33,485 nt of DNA from an uncultured Prevotella sp. (GCA_945834405.1 CAMAHD010000014.1:1-33485); one strand, 5' to 3'. Counted from the first letter of the stretch, positions 1 to 8,085 are shown. Notes: generated from the letters alone by a model not told the origin. A program made the numbers and translations.

Positions 1-115
1 GCTGTTCGCTGGTAGTGGTTTTTCCACACCATTTAGCGCCCTCAACTAAGACGGCACCCATGCCTTTTAGTTTGTTTTCCAGCAGTTTATCTGCAATACG
101 AGGTCTGTAGTTCAT
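1..115 (-). CDS. AAA family ATPase (DUF4143-type), 5' end only
   Basis: Only the first 38 codons are inside the window; the gene runs off the left edge. The peptide starts MNYRPRIADKLLENKLKGMG and carries a Walker A loop GAKWCGKT at residues 26-33, so it binds nucleotide. This N-terminus matches the widespread bacterial ATPases that pair an AAA_14 domain with a C-terminal DUF4143 domain; their cellular role is poorly defined. The start codon ATG is at 115-113. Four direct repeats with a 23-bp period begin only 6 bp upstream of it. The family call rests on the N-terminus alone; the DUF4143 half cannot be seen. Confidence 0.75.
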   Translation of the reverse strand, partial: MNYRPRIADKLLENKLKGMGAVLVEGAKWCGKTTTSEQ

Positions 116-121
116 ATATAA

Positions 122-199
122 TTAGTCAATTTAAGGATTATCTTTTAGTCAACTTATGGGAGTTCTTTTAGTCAACATATAGAACTTTTATTAGTCAAC
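122..199. repeat. Direct-repeat array, four copies of TTAGTCAAC, 23-bp period
   Basis: The core TTAGTCAA(C/T) starts at 122, 145, 168 and 191, exactly 23 bp apart, with 14 bp between cores. Copies 2-4 have the full TTAGTCAAC; copy 1 ends in T. The linkers are partly alike (roughly TTATGGGAGTTCTT), so the unit is a degenerate 23-mer. Read on the gene strand the core is GTTGACTAA, and the array runs up to 6 bp before the ATPase start codon. It could be an operator array or a repeated 5'-UTR element. Function is inferred from position only. Confidence 0.85.
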
Positions 200-238
200 T
201 TGTGGAAATTCCGTTGTAAAAGTAAAAAAATCAAATGG

Positions 239-272
239 TATATGCAAATTAATTAGCATTTATTTGCATATA
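239..272. repeat. Inverted repeat TATATGCAAAT / ATTTGCATATA
   Basis: Perfect 11-bp arms at 239-249 and 262-272 are separated by 12 bp. The repeat lies between the ATPase upstream array and the tatC remnant, at about the point where tatC similarity begins. It may be a regulatory palindrome or mark a rearrangement junction. It is too AT-rich for a terminator and no U-run follows on either strand. Confidence 0.6.
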
Positions 273-473
273 TCCACAACTTATAGATTAGTTGCAGACT
301 TACGGAACATGAATAAGATGCTTTCAAAGTATCGTAAACATTCATTCCTCATCATTATGCTTGTGGCAGCCATCATTACGCCGCCCGACTTAATGACCCT
401 CATCTTGGTCACTATTCCATTATACCTCCTCTATGAGATAAGCATAAGGGTTACGCGATGGGTGGAGAAATGA
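264..473 (+). pseudogene. tatC: tatC 3' remnant (last helices of Sec-independent translocase TatC)
   Basis: The frame encodes about 60 residues resembling the extreme C-terminus of TatC, the multispanning receptor subunit of the twin-arginine translocase. The key stretch is SKYRKHSFLIIMLVAAIITP, followed by PDLMTLILVTIPLYLLYEIS; the AAxITPPD and LYLLYEIS signatures are typical of the last TatC helix. A full TatC is about 250 residues, so the first three quarters are missing. The only upstream initiator is a TTG at 264 inside an inverted repeat, and similarity seems to begin near residue 9. No promoter box or ribosome site precedes it. I read it as a decayed fragment left by a deletion or insertion. 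The rest of tatC, if it exists, is not in the window. Confidence 0.75.
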
Positions 474-518
474 TGGTGTATGAAAGATAAGACAAAACGA
501 AAAATATGGGATTTTTCG

Positions 519-526
519 TATCTTTG
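519..526 (+). promoter_or_regulatory. Promoter -7 box TATCTTTG (first of a tandem pair)
   Basis: Exact match to the Bacteroidetes consensus TAnnTTTG. A 9-bp palindrome ends on its first base. No recognised gene follows, so its product, if any, is unknown. Confidence 0.45.
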
Positions 527-588
527 CATAAGATAAGCTGCATCTCGGCATAACACTCAAGCTTGGTGATTCTGCACTCGATTTGCAT

Positions 589-596
589 TATCTTTG
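589..596 (+). promoter_or_regulatory. Promoter -7 box TATCTTTG (second of a tandem pair)
   Basis: Exact TAnnTTTG match with a TTGG element about 22 bp upstream (563-566) at the expected -33 distance. It lies 70 bp downstream of an identical box. Only a 39-codon unrecognised frame follows. Confidence 0.45.
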
Positions 597-750
597 TACC
601 ATATACGTGTGTAGCTACGGTGAAAGACAAGCGACTGATAGGCAGGGGCTGTTTTTCGAGACCATCTGTCTTACACATCAAGGGTATGCACAACAGCATC
701 GTACATAGCGAAGTGAGAATGGAAGACTTATTTGTATGAGCTATGATTCC

Positions 751-1626
751 TCAAGCGAATGACCACTGTATGTGGGATAGATCACTTCCGAAGTCTATCA
801 AAAAGGTGACATGGAAGCCGCTGTCGGCTTTATCGGCGAGCGTCATGGAGCCGCCTTGTATGGTCATGATTTGACGAGAAAGAGCCAACCCTATTCCTGT
901 TCCGGAAGATTTGGTGGTGTAGAAAGGGATGAAGATGTCACGTCGGATTTCAGCGGGGATAGGCATTCCGTCGTTGCTGACATGCAGCGCATTGTCCTGC
1001 CAGAAGAACCCGATGGTTTTGGCTCCTGCTTCCAGCGCATTCTTGATGATGTTGACACATACCTGACGCAAAAGCGTACTGTCTGTAGTAATCACGACAT
1101 CGGCTGGAATATCGCTCTTCCAGTCTATCTGAGGATACATGGGAATAAGACGTGCCACAAAGTCGTTCAGATTCAAGGAGGCTTGAACAGGCTCCTGAAG
1201 CTGTGTCAGTTTTCGGTAGCTGTCAATAAAAGTAGTCAGATTGTTGCTTGCTTCGTTGATGGCATGAATACCCTTCTCCAGTGAGGTTCCTTGAACCTTT
1301 GGGTGTTCCAGATACGCTTGGCTGATGCTTTGTATGGGAGTAGCCACGTTCATGATTTCATGTGTAAGAACCCGTGTGAGCTTCTGCCATGACTCCACTT
1401 CATTTTGTGCTACCAATCTGTTGATGTCTTGTCCCAGATCATTCAATGCTTCCTGCAATGCCTTTTCGCCAAAGAACAGTCCTTTGACAGGCAGACGGAA
1501 CATGAAGTCACGGTTTCTGATAGCCTCGCGCATCAGGTGAGCTCGGAGTTGCAAAGTTTTCTGATGGCGATAGAAGGCTATCGCGATGACGATTATACAT
1601 ATTGTCAGGATAACAGCAACGATCAT
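751..1626 (-). CDS. Sensor histidine kinase
   Basis: A 291-residue kinase that autophosphorylates on histidine and should pass phosphate to the response regulator encoded just upstream. One membrane helix spans residues 2-17 and there is no sizeable periplasmic sensor domain, so the signal is probably sensed in or near the membrane or through a partner. The H-box is LTHEIMN with phosphoacceptor H89. The ATPase domain has an N-box (VNIIKNALEAG, N192/N196), a G1-like SNDG (217-220), an F-box IFIPFYTT and G2 GTGIGLALS (242-250). The start codon overlaps the regulator stop by 4 bp (ATGA), so the two are translationally coupled. It faces away from an efflux-type ABC operon, its likely target. The kinase class is firm; the stimulus is unknown. 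Confidence 0.93.
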   Translation of the reverse strand: MIVAVILTICIIVIAIAFYRHQKTLQLRAHLMREAIRNRDFMFRLPVKGLFFGEKALQEALNDLGQDINRLVAQNEVESWQKLTRVLTHEIMNVATPIQSISQAYLEHPKVQGTSLEKGIHAINEASNNLTTFIDSYRKLTQLQEPVQASLNLNDFVARLIPMYPQIDWKSDIPADVVITTDSTLLRQVCVNIIKNALEAGAKTIGFFWQDNALHVSNDGMPIPAEIRRDIFIPFYTTKSSGTGIGLALSRQIMTIQGGSMTLADKADSGFHVTFLIDFGSDLSHIQWSFA

Positions 1627-2144
1627 TTTCCCAGTTTTTTATATAATCGTTGTCGTGATATCTCAAGCAGTTCGGCAGCCTTGCTGATATTGCCGTGACA
1701 TTTGTCCACAACCTTACGCACATGTTCTTCTTCCATCTTCTCTAAGGGAATCACCTCGGTATTGGCATCAATGGCATCCTTCAGGACGCGAATCAGCTCG
1801 TGGTTGTCCCAGGGTTTGGTGACGAAATCTGCGGCACCGCTCTTCAGACCTTTCACTGCCAGCTTTACGTCGGCATACGCCGTCATCAGAACGATGGGTA
1901 TGTTGGGGTGTCGGCGATGTATGGCTTGCACCCATAGCAAACCCTCCTGTCCGTTGTTGACACCGAGCGAGAAGTTCATGTCCAGCAGAATAACATCTAC
2001 CTGTTCCTGTCCCAAAATGGTCAGGATGCGATTCGGGTCGGAAAGTGTAATGATGCGATTGAATACGCCGTCCAAGCATATTTCCAGTGTGGTGAAAATG
2101 GATGTGTTGTCATCCACGACGAGTATGGTTCCGTAATTAGCCAT
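1623..2144 (-). CDS. Response regulator, receiver plus Fis-type HTH, no AAA+ domain
   Basis: A 173-residue regulator. The receiver (about 5-125) has acidic pocket D11/D12, phosphoacceptor D55 in VILLDMNF, T88 and K110. A Fis-type helix-turn-helix follows (about 137-171, NISKAAELLEISRQRLYKKL). NtrC-family regulators normally carry a sigma-54-activating AAA+ domain between these parts; here it is absent, giving the compact layout of the RegA/ActR/PrrA type. An upstream in-frame ATG at 2186 would add 14 residues, but the -7 box TACCTTTG (2175-2168) lies inside that extension, so ATG 2144, just before the receiver (ANYGTILVVDDN), is the better start. It is first in an operon with the kinase and divergent from the efflux operon, which it probably controls. 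Confidence 0.92.
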   Translation of the reverse strand: MANYGTILVVDDNTSIFTTLEICLDGVFNRIITLSDPNRILTILGQEQVDVILLDMNFSLGVNNGQEGLLWVQAIHRRHPNIPIVLMTAYADVKLAVKGLKSGAADFVTKPWDNHELIRVLKDAIDANTEVIPLEKMEEEHVRKVVDKCHGNISKAAELLEISRQRLYKKLGK

Positions 2145-2167
2145 GGTATCTGTTGATTGTGATTCCG

Positions 2168-2175
2168 CAAAGGTA
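2168..2175 (-). promoter_or_regulatory. Promoter -7 box TACCTTTG for the two-component operon
   Basis: Exact TAnnTTTG match on the minus strand, ending 23 bp before the regulator ATG at 2144. It rules out the longer ORF start at 2186. Confidence 0.75.
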
Positions 2176-2279
2176 GTTATTTTCATTCACAAATCTGCGC
2201 AATCTGTCGAAAAAAAACAAGACCTGTACCGATTGATGGTCATTGTCTGGTTGGGTGATGGTGAAGAGAAGGATGCGAC

Positions 2280-2319
2280 TGTATTAAAATCATACACTTT
2301 TCTGTATTGTTTTAATACA
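2280..2319. promoter_or_regulatory. Inverted repeat TGTATTAAAA / TTTTAATACA, candidate operator
   Basis: Perfect 10-bp arms at 2280-2289 and 2310-2319 with a 20-bp spacer, centred about 70 bp upstream of the efflux operon -7 box and about 125 bp from the regulator box. The site lies in the divergent region of a two-component system and an ABC efflux operon, so it is a natural candidate for binding by the Fis-type regulator. Binding is inferred. Confidence 0.5.
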
Positions 2320-2368
2320 ATCGTCTGCAGAAGGCATCAAAAACGTTGCAGTTTTTCAGGATGCCTAT

Positions 2369-2376
2369 TAACTTTG
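2369..2376 (+). promoter_or_regulatory. Promoter -7 box TAACTTTG for the efflux operon
   Basis: Exact TAnnTTTG match 20 bp upstream of the ATG at 2397. A TTGC element near 2346-2349 lies at about the -33 distance. It would drive the four-gene operon that follows. Confidence 0.75.
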
Positions 2377-2396
2377 CACCATAAAAACAGCGTATC

Positions 2397-3719
2397 ATGA
2401 AGAAATATCCGTACCTATTATGTCTCTTGCTGGGTCTTACCTGCCATGCGCATGAGTCATGGACCATAGATCAGTGTATGCAGTATGCCGTGACGAACAG
2501 TCGCGACGTGCGGCTGAAGAGCATTACTCTGGATGACTATAAAATAGAAAAGGTGAGGGCGGTGGGGGCCTTTCTCCCTTCCGTAGGAGGCAGTGTCGGA
2601 GGGCAATACAACTTTGGCCGTGCCATTGACCCAGAGACCAATACCTATACCGATGTCAGCACCTTCAATAATTCCTATGGATTGTCTGCCAGTCTGCCGG
2701 TCTTTGATGGTTTTCAGCGTTATCACGAACTGCGAGCGGCAAAGTTCAATGTGCTGATGGGCAAGAGCCAGCTGGAAGCTCAGAAAGATGCGACGGCACA
2801 GCAGGTGTTGGAGAGCTGTGTGCTTCTGCTGTATTATAAAGGATGTATAGACTTTGCCGTCCAGAAGCGGGCAGAAAGTGACATGTTGCTTCGACAGACC
2901 AGGATGATGGTGGAAGTGGGACAGAAAGGAGAGGCTGACCTGGCACAGATGCAAGCAACCTATGCCTCTGACGACTATGAGGTGACTCGTCAGCAAGGGT
3001 TGTACGACAAGACCCTGCTTGCCTTGAAACAGCTGATGAACTATCCTGTTGGCGATACGTTGGAGATTGATGCAAGCAGTGAGGTGTCTCAGGATGCCAT
3101 CGTGATGGATGGTTCACAGCTCTATGAGCAAGCCAGACTCATCAATCCGGACATCAGGCAGGCAGAATACAGTCTGCTGTCAGCCCGCTATGCATATCGT
3201 TCGAGCAAAGGGGCATTGTTTCCTTCGCTCTCCTTAGGTGCCGGCATATCGACAAACTATTACAAACAGCTTCATGTGACCAACATGAGCAGTTTCCGCG
3301 AGCAGTTCCGCAACAATGCCGGTGAATATGTGTATGCCACCCTTTCGATACCTCTGTTCAACCGTCTGAACACGCTGAGTAACATACGCCGTCAGCGTAA
3401 TAATGTCAGGAGGGCAGAAGAAGAGCTGGCATTTCGCAACACGGAATTGCAAAGGCTGATAGCCGAAACCATCACCGACCAGAAGAACAGTTGGAAAGAA
3501 ACAGAAAAGATGAGGCTCAAGGTGGAGTCGGACAGCATAGCCATGCACCTGACAGTCAGGAAGTATGAAGAAGGACTGGCATCGTCCATTGATGTGCAGA
3601 CCCAGTCGGTCATACTTCTGCAGAGCAAGGCACAGCTGTTGAACTGTCAGCTAACTTATCTCTATCGTACAAGAATGCTTAACTATTATCAAGGAATACC
3701 ATTATGGACAGAGAAATAG
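2397..3719 (+). CDS. TolC-family outer membrane efflux protein
   Basis: A 440-residue TolC-like channel protein, first in the operon. An N-terminal signal peptide (KKYPYLLCLLLGLTCHA) precedes SWTIDQCMQYAVTNSRDVRL, the usual opening of the OEP family. The long alpha-helical segments and the inserted beta-hairpin regions (for example LGAGISTNYYKQL and YATLSIPLFNRLN) fit the two OEP repeats of the trimeric channel-tunnel. Length is typical for the family. It overlaps the next gene, for the membrane fusion protein, by 16 bp, so the two are coupled. With the downstream ABC ATPase and permease it should form a tripartite export system across the envelope. The substrate cannot be read from sequence. 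Confidence 0.93.
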   Translation: MKKYPYLLCLLLGLTCHAHESWTIDQCMQYAVTNSRDVRLKSITLDDYKIEKVRAVGAFLPSVGGSVGGQYNFGRAIDPETNTYTDVSTFNNSYGLSASLPVFDGFQRYHELRAAKFNVLMGKSQLEAQKDATAQQVLESCVLLLYYKGCIDFAVQKRAESDMLLRQTRMMVEVGQKGEADLAQMQATYASDDYEVTRQQGLYDKTLLALKQLMNYPVGDTLEIDASSEVSQDAIVMDGSQLYEQARLINPDIRQAEYSLLSARYAYRSSKGALFPSLSLGAGISTNYYKQLHVTNMSSFREQFRNNAGEYVYATLSIPLFNRLNTLSNIRRQRNNVRRAEEELAFRNTELQRLIAETITDQKNSWKETEKMRLKVESDSIAMHLTVRKYEEGLASSIDVQTQSVILLQSKAQLLNCQLTYLYRTRMLNYYQGIPLWTEK

Positions 3720-4954
3720 AAAAGAAACGAGGGATTCAGAAGAAACATCTGCCTTATGTCATTGGGGCTGTTGTCTTTATCCTTCTGGTGTTGTGGATAG
3801 TCTTCGGCAATCATCAGAGCGCCATGAATGTGGCGGCAGAAGACGTGACGATCCGTGAGGTGAAGAAAGGAGAGTTCAAGGATTACGTCCGCCTGAACGG
3901 TACGGTTATCCCTATTCAGGTGGTGCATATCTCTCCTGAAGAGGGCGGTATCGTCATCGAGAAGGTGGCAGAAGAAGGTCAGAAAGTCAGCAAGGGCGAT
4001 GTCATCGTCCGTCTCAGCAACAGCAGCCTCGACCTGCAGATACTCAATGCCGAAGCCGAACTGGCAGAAAAGCAGAACCTCTTGCGCAATACGCAGGTGG
4101 CGATGCAGCAGGACAGGTTGAACAACGAGACAGAGAAAGCATCGCTCGAAATGGATGTGGAGCGAAAACGCAGAGCTTTCGAACAGAACGAGCGTCTATT
4201 CAAGGAAAAGCTCATTTCCAGAGAGCAGTATCTTCAGGCACAGGAAGACTATGCACTGTCCAAGAAGAAACAGAAGCTGATATGCGAGCGGCTGGAGAAG
4301 GATGCCCAGTACCGCAGCATCCAGATGGAGCAGATGGAAGATAACCTGACCAATATGCAACGCAATGTAGTACTGGTACGCGAGCGCAAAGGAAAGCTGG
4401 AAGTCCTCTCTGCCATCGACGGCGAATTGGGCTTGCTGGATGTGGAGCTGGGGCAGCATATCTCGGCAGGTCAGACCATAGGACAAGTCAATGACTTGAG
4501 CGACTTCAAGATAGAAGCGCAGATAGACGAACACTATATTGACCGCATCAAGGTAGGGCTGTCTGCCACTTTCGAACGAGATGGCAAGACGTATCACCTG
4601 ATTGTCCGCAAGGTCTATCCCGAAGTGAGACAGGGAAAGTTCCGTACCGACTTGGTGTTTACCGATGTCCGACCCACGAATATTCGTTCCGGACAGACCT
4701 ATTACCTGCATCTTGAATTAGGCAAGCCAAGCCAAGCCACACTGCTGCCGCGAGGCACTTTCTTCCAGACGACGGGAGGCAACTGGATATTCGTGCTCGA
4801 CAAGAGTGGCAGCAAAGCCTATAGGCGCAACATCCGCATCGGAAGACAGAACCCTCAGTACTACGAGGTGGAAGAAGGCTTGGAACCTGGCGAGAAGGTC
4901 ATCACCAGCGGATATGAGGCATTTAAGGACAATGAAGTGTTAAATCTGAAATGA
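3704..4954 (+). CDS. HlyD/MacA-type membrane fusion protein
   Basis: A 416-residue periplasmic adaptor anchored by one N-terminal helix (about 15-36, HLPYVIGAVVFILLVLWIVF). A lipoyl-like half (VVHISPEEGGIVIEKVAEEGQKVSKGDVIV) leads into a charged coiled-coil hairpin (about 105-225). The second lipoyl half and beta-barrel follow (LDVELGQHISAGQTIGQV onward), then a membrane-proximal domain ending [26 protein letters not shown], typical of RND/MacA adaptors. It overlaps the outer membrane gene by 16 bp and the ATPase gene by 4 bp. It should join the inner membrane permease to the TolC-like channel. Confidence 0.93.
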   Translation: MDREIEKKRGIQKKHLPYVIGAVVFILLVLWIVFGNHQSAMNVAAEDVTIREVKKGEFKDYVRLNGTVIPIQVVHISPEEGGIVIEKVAEEGQKVSKGDVIVRLSNSSLDLQILNAEAELAEKQNLLRNTQVAMQQDRLNNETEKASLEMDVERKRRAFEQNERLFKEKLISREQYLQAQEDYALSKKKQKLICERLEKDAQYRSIQMEQMEDNLTNMQRNVVLVRERKGKLEVLSAIDGELGLLDVELGQHISAGQTIGQVNDLSDFKIEAQIDEHYIDRIKVGLSATFERDGKTYHLIVRKVYPEVRQGKFRTDLVFTDVRPTNIRSGQTYYLHLELGKPSQATLLPRGTFFQTTGGNWIFVLDKSGSKAYRRNIRIGRQNPQYYEVEEGLEPGEKVITSGYEAFKDNEVLNLK

Positions 4955-5643
4955 CAAAAACAAGAAATATGATCAAGATTGAAAACCTTACAAAAGTGTT
5001 CCGCACAGAGAATGTGGAAACAACGGCATTGAACGGAGTGAGCCTTGAAGTGAAAGATGGTGAGTTTGTGGCCGTCATGGGACCTTCGGGCTGCGGAAAG
5101 TCAACCCTTATGAACATCCTCGGATTGCTGGACAATCCGGATGGTGGTCACTACTTTCTGGATGGCGAGGAAGTGGGAAGACTGAAGGAAAGAGACCGTA
5201 CCAAGTACCGTAAGGGACGTATCGGTTTTGTGTTCCAGAGTTTCAACCTCATAGACGAGCTGACGGTGGAGGAGAATATCGACCTGCAGCTCAAGTATCT
5301 CAAGGTGCCCAAGTCTGAGCGCAAGGAGCGTGTGCTGGAGATACTGCGCAGGGTGAACCTTTCCCAGCGTGCCAAACATTATCCCCAACAGCTGTCAGGA
5401 GGTCAGCAGCAGCGTGTAGCCATTGCCCGTGCAGTAGTGGGAAAACCCAAGCTGATTCTTGCCGATGAGCCTACTGGCAATCTCGACTCCAAGAACGGCA
5501 TGGAGGTGATGGAACTGCTCTCACAGCTCAATGCCGAGGGAACAACCATCGTCATGGTCACCCACAGTCAGCATGATGCGGCATACGCCCATCGTATCAT
5601 CAATCTCTATGACGGAGAAGTGGTAGAAAATACAATCTTATAA
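4951..5643 (+). CDS. ABC transporter ATPase (MacB/LolD family)
   Basis: A 230-residue nucleotide-binding subunit with every catalytic motif: Walker [10 protein letters not shown] (44-52), Q-loop Q96, signature LSGGQ (148-152), Walker B LILADEP (168-174, catalytic E173) and switch H205. The [16 protein letters not shown] segment and NLDS D-loop place it in the MacB/LolD/FtsE group, which uses ATP to drive mechanotransmission rather than channel transport. The ATG at 4951 overlaps the upstream stop (ATGA). A second ATG at 4969 ([11 protein letters not shown]) is where homology usually starts, so the first six residues are uncertain. It pairs with the permease 6 bp downstream. Confidence 0.95.
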   Translation: MTKTRNMIKIENLTKVFRTENVETTALNGVSLEVKDGEFVAVMGPSGCGKSTLMNILGLLDNPDGGHYFLDGEEVGRLKERDRTKYRKGRIGFVFQSFNLIDELTVEENIDLQLKYLKVPKSERKERVLEILRRVNLSQRAKHYPQQLSGGQQQRVAIARAVVGKPKLILADEPTGNLDSKNGMEVMELLSQLNAEGTTIVMVTHSQHDAAYAHRIINLYDGEVVENTIL

Positions 5644-5649
5644 CAGCTT

Positions 5650-8031
5650 ATGAAAAGTTTATTACATATATTCCGACACAATCGCTTGGCATTCTCGCTC
5701 AATCTGCTGGGAATGATACTCGCTTTTACAGGATGCTATGTCCTGCTCACGCAGATAGTGTATGTAGACTATTATAACCGTGGCATCAAAGGCTGTGAGA
5801 ATATTCGTCGCTTATATTCTCAAGGCGTGTTTTCTGATGACCTTTGGGCATATACTTTTTCGCGGCCTTTCTTGGATGAACTGAAGAAATGTCCCCAGAT
5901 AGAAAGCGTAGGGTATTCCCGCTTGCATCAAATGCAGGCAGAGCTGGTAAAAGAAGGGGACGTGATTGTTGCCCCTTTGTTTTCTGCCAATGAAGACCTG
6001 CTCCTGACCGTCAATGCCGAAAAGGTAGACGGCGACTTGAGATGCAGATACGAGGGAGACGCTCCCGGAGCCGTCATTCCGGCATCTTTGTCAGAGAAAT
6101 ATTTCGGAACGCTCATGTCGGTCGGGAAGCAACTGAAAATCAAAGATTTCAGGTCGTCCCTGACGGTTACGGGGGTTTACAAGGATTTTCCTGACAATTC
6201 GTCGATAGACAATGCCGTATATTTCAATATGGGTGATGAGAATATCCATTCTGTTGAAAACTGGAACTACTCCGCTTATATCCGTACACGTGCAGATGTC
6301 GATGAGCAATCATTGTTGAAAAACATCCATACCGTCTTTGAAGAAATGGAAAAGGCAAGACTGAGTGAACCGTCTGAAGACGACCTGCAGGACCTCAAGG
6401 AGTCGGTGAGTCGTATCAAGATAAGCGCCATGCCTATTACAGAAACCTTTCTGAACGGCCATGACAGTACGGTAGACAAAGGAAACAAGTTCACCCTGTT
6501 CATTGAAAAATGTGCTGTATGGCTGCTCTTGATTGTCGTGCTCTCCAATTATGCCAACTTTATCATGTCGCTGGCACCTCTGCGTGTACGTGGCATCAAT
6601 ACGAGAAAAGTGATGGGAGAAACCAATCTGCGCCTACGTATGCAGCTTGTCGGTGAGGGCATCATCATCAGTCTTGTCGCTTTTGTCTTGGCTATGGCAG
6701 CCGTGTACTGCATCGGATTGTGGGAGCATATCGGCGAATACGTGCTGGGTTCAATCCGCCTGACAGACCATGTAGGTCTGGTGCTGCTGATGGCTGTGAT
6801 CAGCATACTCATCGGCATTGCTGCTTCTGTGTTCAGTGCCCGCTATATCACGTCCTTCCAGCCGGCATCCGTTCTCAAGGGTCATTACGGATTGTCTCTG
6901 CATTTCAAACCTGTACGCCAGATGCTGGTAGGCTTACAGCTCATGCTTTCTTTCGTCCTGATTGTTTTCATTGTCGTGATGTACAGTCAGAATTTCTATA
7001 TCCGAAACTCCGATTATGGCTATCAGAAGGATGCTCTGCTGTTCGGTTCGCCGAATGATATCCCTTATGAAAGGCATGAGGCTTTGCGCAACGAGCTGGA
7101 GAAGATACATGGAGTAGAGAGTGTCGCCTATTCAGACTTTCAGTTTGGCCTGTATGACAATACGATGCAATGGGTAAGAGGAAACAGCAGTGACAGCATG
7201 ATGATGTTTCATGTCATTCCTGTTGACTGGAAGATATTGCCCACCCTGGGTATTGACATCATTGAGGGCAGAGACTTCCTGCCTTCGGATGGAGATGTCT
7301 TTATTGTCAATGAGGCGATGAAGAAACAATATCCTCACATTGAGGTAGACAAACCGTTGCGTGATGGCGACCTGCCTGTCGTTGGCATCTGCAAGAATTT
7401 CCGTGCCTTCTCTACGCGCAAGGACAATTATTCCACTGCCATTGCATTCATTATCTTTGGCAAGCAATATGAAGACTGGGGAGCTCCGGATAACAGCATT
7501 TACATCCGCATTGCCGCAAATACAGATAAAGTGGCAGTCAGAAAGTCTGTCAACCAGGTGTTGTCTGCTTTTTACGTCGAAGGTCCTGTTCCGGAAATGA
7601 AATTCCTGGACGAGCGAATGGAAGAGGCTTATCGCGACGAGTTGCGCTTTCAGACCCAGATGGAGACAAGCTGTATGCTTATTTTCGCCATCACGCTGAT
7701 AGGCGTTTTCTGTCTCACCATGTTCGAGACTGAGTATCGCCGCAAAGAGATAGCCATCCGCAAGGTGATGGGCAGCACCGTCGGACAGGTTCTTTCATTG
7801 TTTGTCAGGAGATACAGCCGACCGCTCGTCATCTCGTTTGTCTTGGCGGCTCCTGTAAGCTATTATATCAGTGAGCAGTGGCTGAAGAACTTTGCTGAGC
7901 ACACTCCCATTCACTGGTGGATCTTCCCGTTGTCATTCCTCCTCATCTCTGCTATTGTGCTCGCCACGGTTGTTGTACAGAGCTGGCGAGTGGCAACCAT
8001 GAATCCTATTGAGAGTATCAAGACAGAGTAG
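5650..8031 (+). CDS. MacB-like ABC permease, duplicated FtsX domain
   Basis: A 793-residue inner membrane permease of the Bacteroidetes double-FtsX type. Each half has a leading helix (about 13-35 and 425-447), a MacB_PCD-like periplasmic region and three more membrane helices (about 280-400 and 670-785). Signature segments are RVRGINTRKVMGETNLRLR in the first half and EYRRKEIAIRKVMGSTVGQV in the second; both are the conserved loop preceding FtsX helices. The C-terminus NPIESIKTE is characteristic. The ATPase is a separate gene, unlike E. coli MacB where the two are fused. It is the last gene of the operon. Export of a peptide, lipid or antimicrobial is likely, but the substrate is unknown. 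Confidence 0.93.
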   Translation: MKSLLHIFRHNRLAFSLNLLGMILAFTGCYVLLTQIVYVDYYNRGIKGCENIRRLYSQGVFSDDLWAYTFSRPFLDELKKCPQIESVGYSRLHQMQAELVKEGDVIVAPLFSANEDLLLTVNAEKVDGDLRCRYEGDAPGAVIPASLSEKYFGTLMSVGKQLKIKDFRSSLTVTGVYKDFPDNSSIDNAVYFNMGDENIHSVENWNYSAYIRTRADVDEQSLLKNIHTVFEEMEKARLSEPSEDDLQDLKESVSRIKISAMPITETFLNGHDSTVDKGNKFTLFIEKCAVWLLLIVVLSNYANFIMSLAPLRVRGINTRKVMGETNLRLRMQLVGEGIIISLVAFVLAMAAVYCIGLWEHIGEYVLGSIRLTDHVGLVLLMAVISILIGIAASVFSARYITSFQPASVLKGHYGLSLHFKPVRQMLVGLQLMLSFVLIVFIVVMYSQNFYIRNSDYGYQKDALLFGSPNDIPYERHEALRNELEKIHGVESVAYSDFQFGLYDNTMQWVRGNSSDSMMMFHVIPVDWKILPTLGIDIIEGRDFLPSDGDVFIVNEAMKKQYPHIEVDKPLRDGDLPVVGICKNFRAFSTRKDNYSTAIAFIIFGKQYEDWGAPDNSIYIRIAANTDKVAVRKSVNQVLSAFYVEGPVPEMKFLDERMEEAYRDELRFQTQMETSCMLIFAITLIGVFCLTMFETEYRRKEIAIRKVMGSTVGQVLSLFVRRYSRPLVISFVLAAPVSYYISEQWLKNFAEHTPIHWWIFPLSFLLISAIVLATVVVQSWRVATMNPIESIKTE

Positions 8032-8077
8032 GGACAAAGAAAAGTAGAATTTTTGGTGGTTATTCAGATAAAAAGCG

Positions 8078-8085
8078 TATATTTG
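8078..8085 (+). promoter_or_regulatory. Promoter -7 box TATATTTG for the SGNH hydrolase gene
   Basis: Exact TAnnTTTG match with a TTTTTGG element about 22 bp upstream (8051-8056). The start codon at 8146 is 60 bp downstream and is preceded by a purine-rich AAGGAGA at 8138-8144, one of few clear Shine-Dalgarno-like sites here. Confidence 0.7.

Larger units (their letters stand above)
474..750. other. Intergenic region with tandem promoter boxes and a small unrecognised frame
   Basis: Between the tatC remnant and the histidine kinase stop there is no convincing gene. Two -7 boxes (519-526 and 589-596) point rightwards. A 9-bp perfect palindrome, ACGAAAAAT / ATTTTTCGT (497-505 and 511-519), abuts the first. 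A GTG-initiated frame at 620-739 would encode 39 residues starting VKDKRLIGRGCF; I do not recognise it and it could be chance. On the minus strand this is the 3' trailer of the kinase transcript, where the A-rich palindrome followed by TTTTG could act as a weak terminator. Confidence 0.5.

Noticed and set aside
2145..2186. ATG at 2186 as the response regulator start
   Set aside because: The -7 promoter box lies within this extension; the receiver begins just after ATG 2144.
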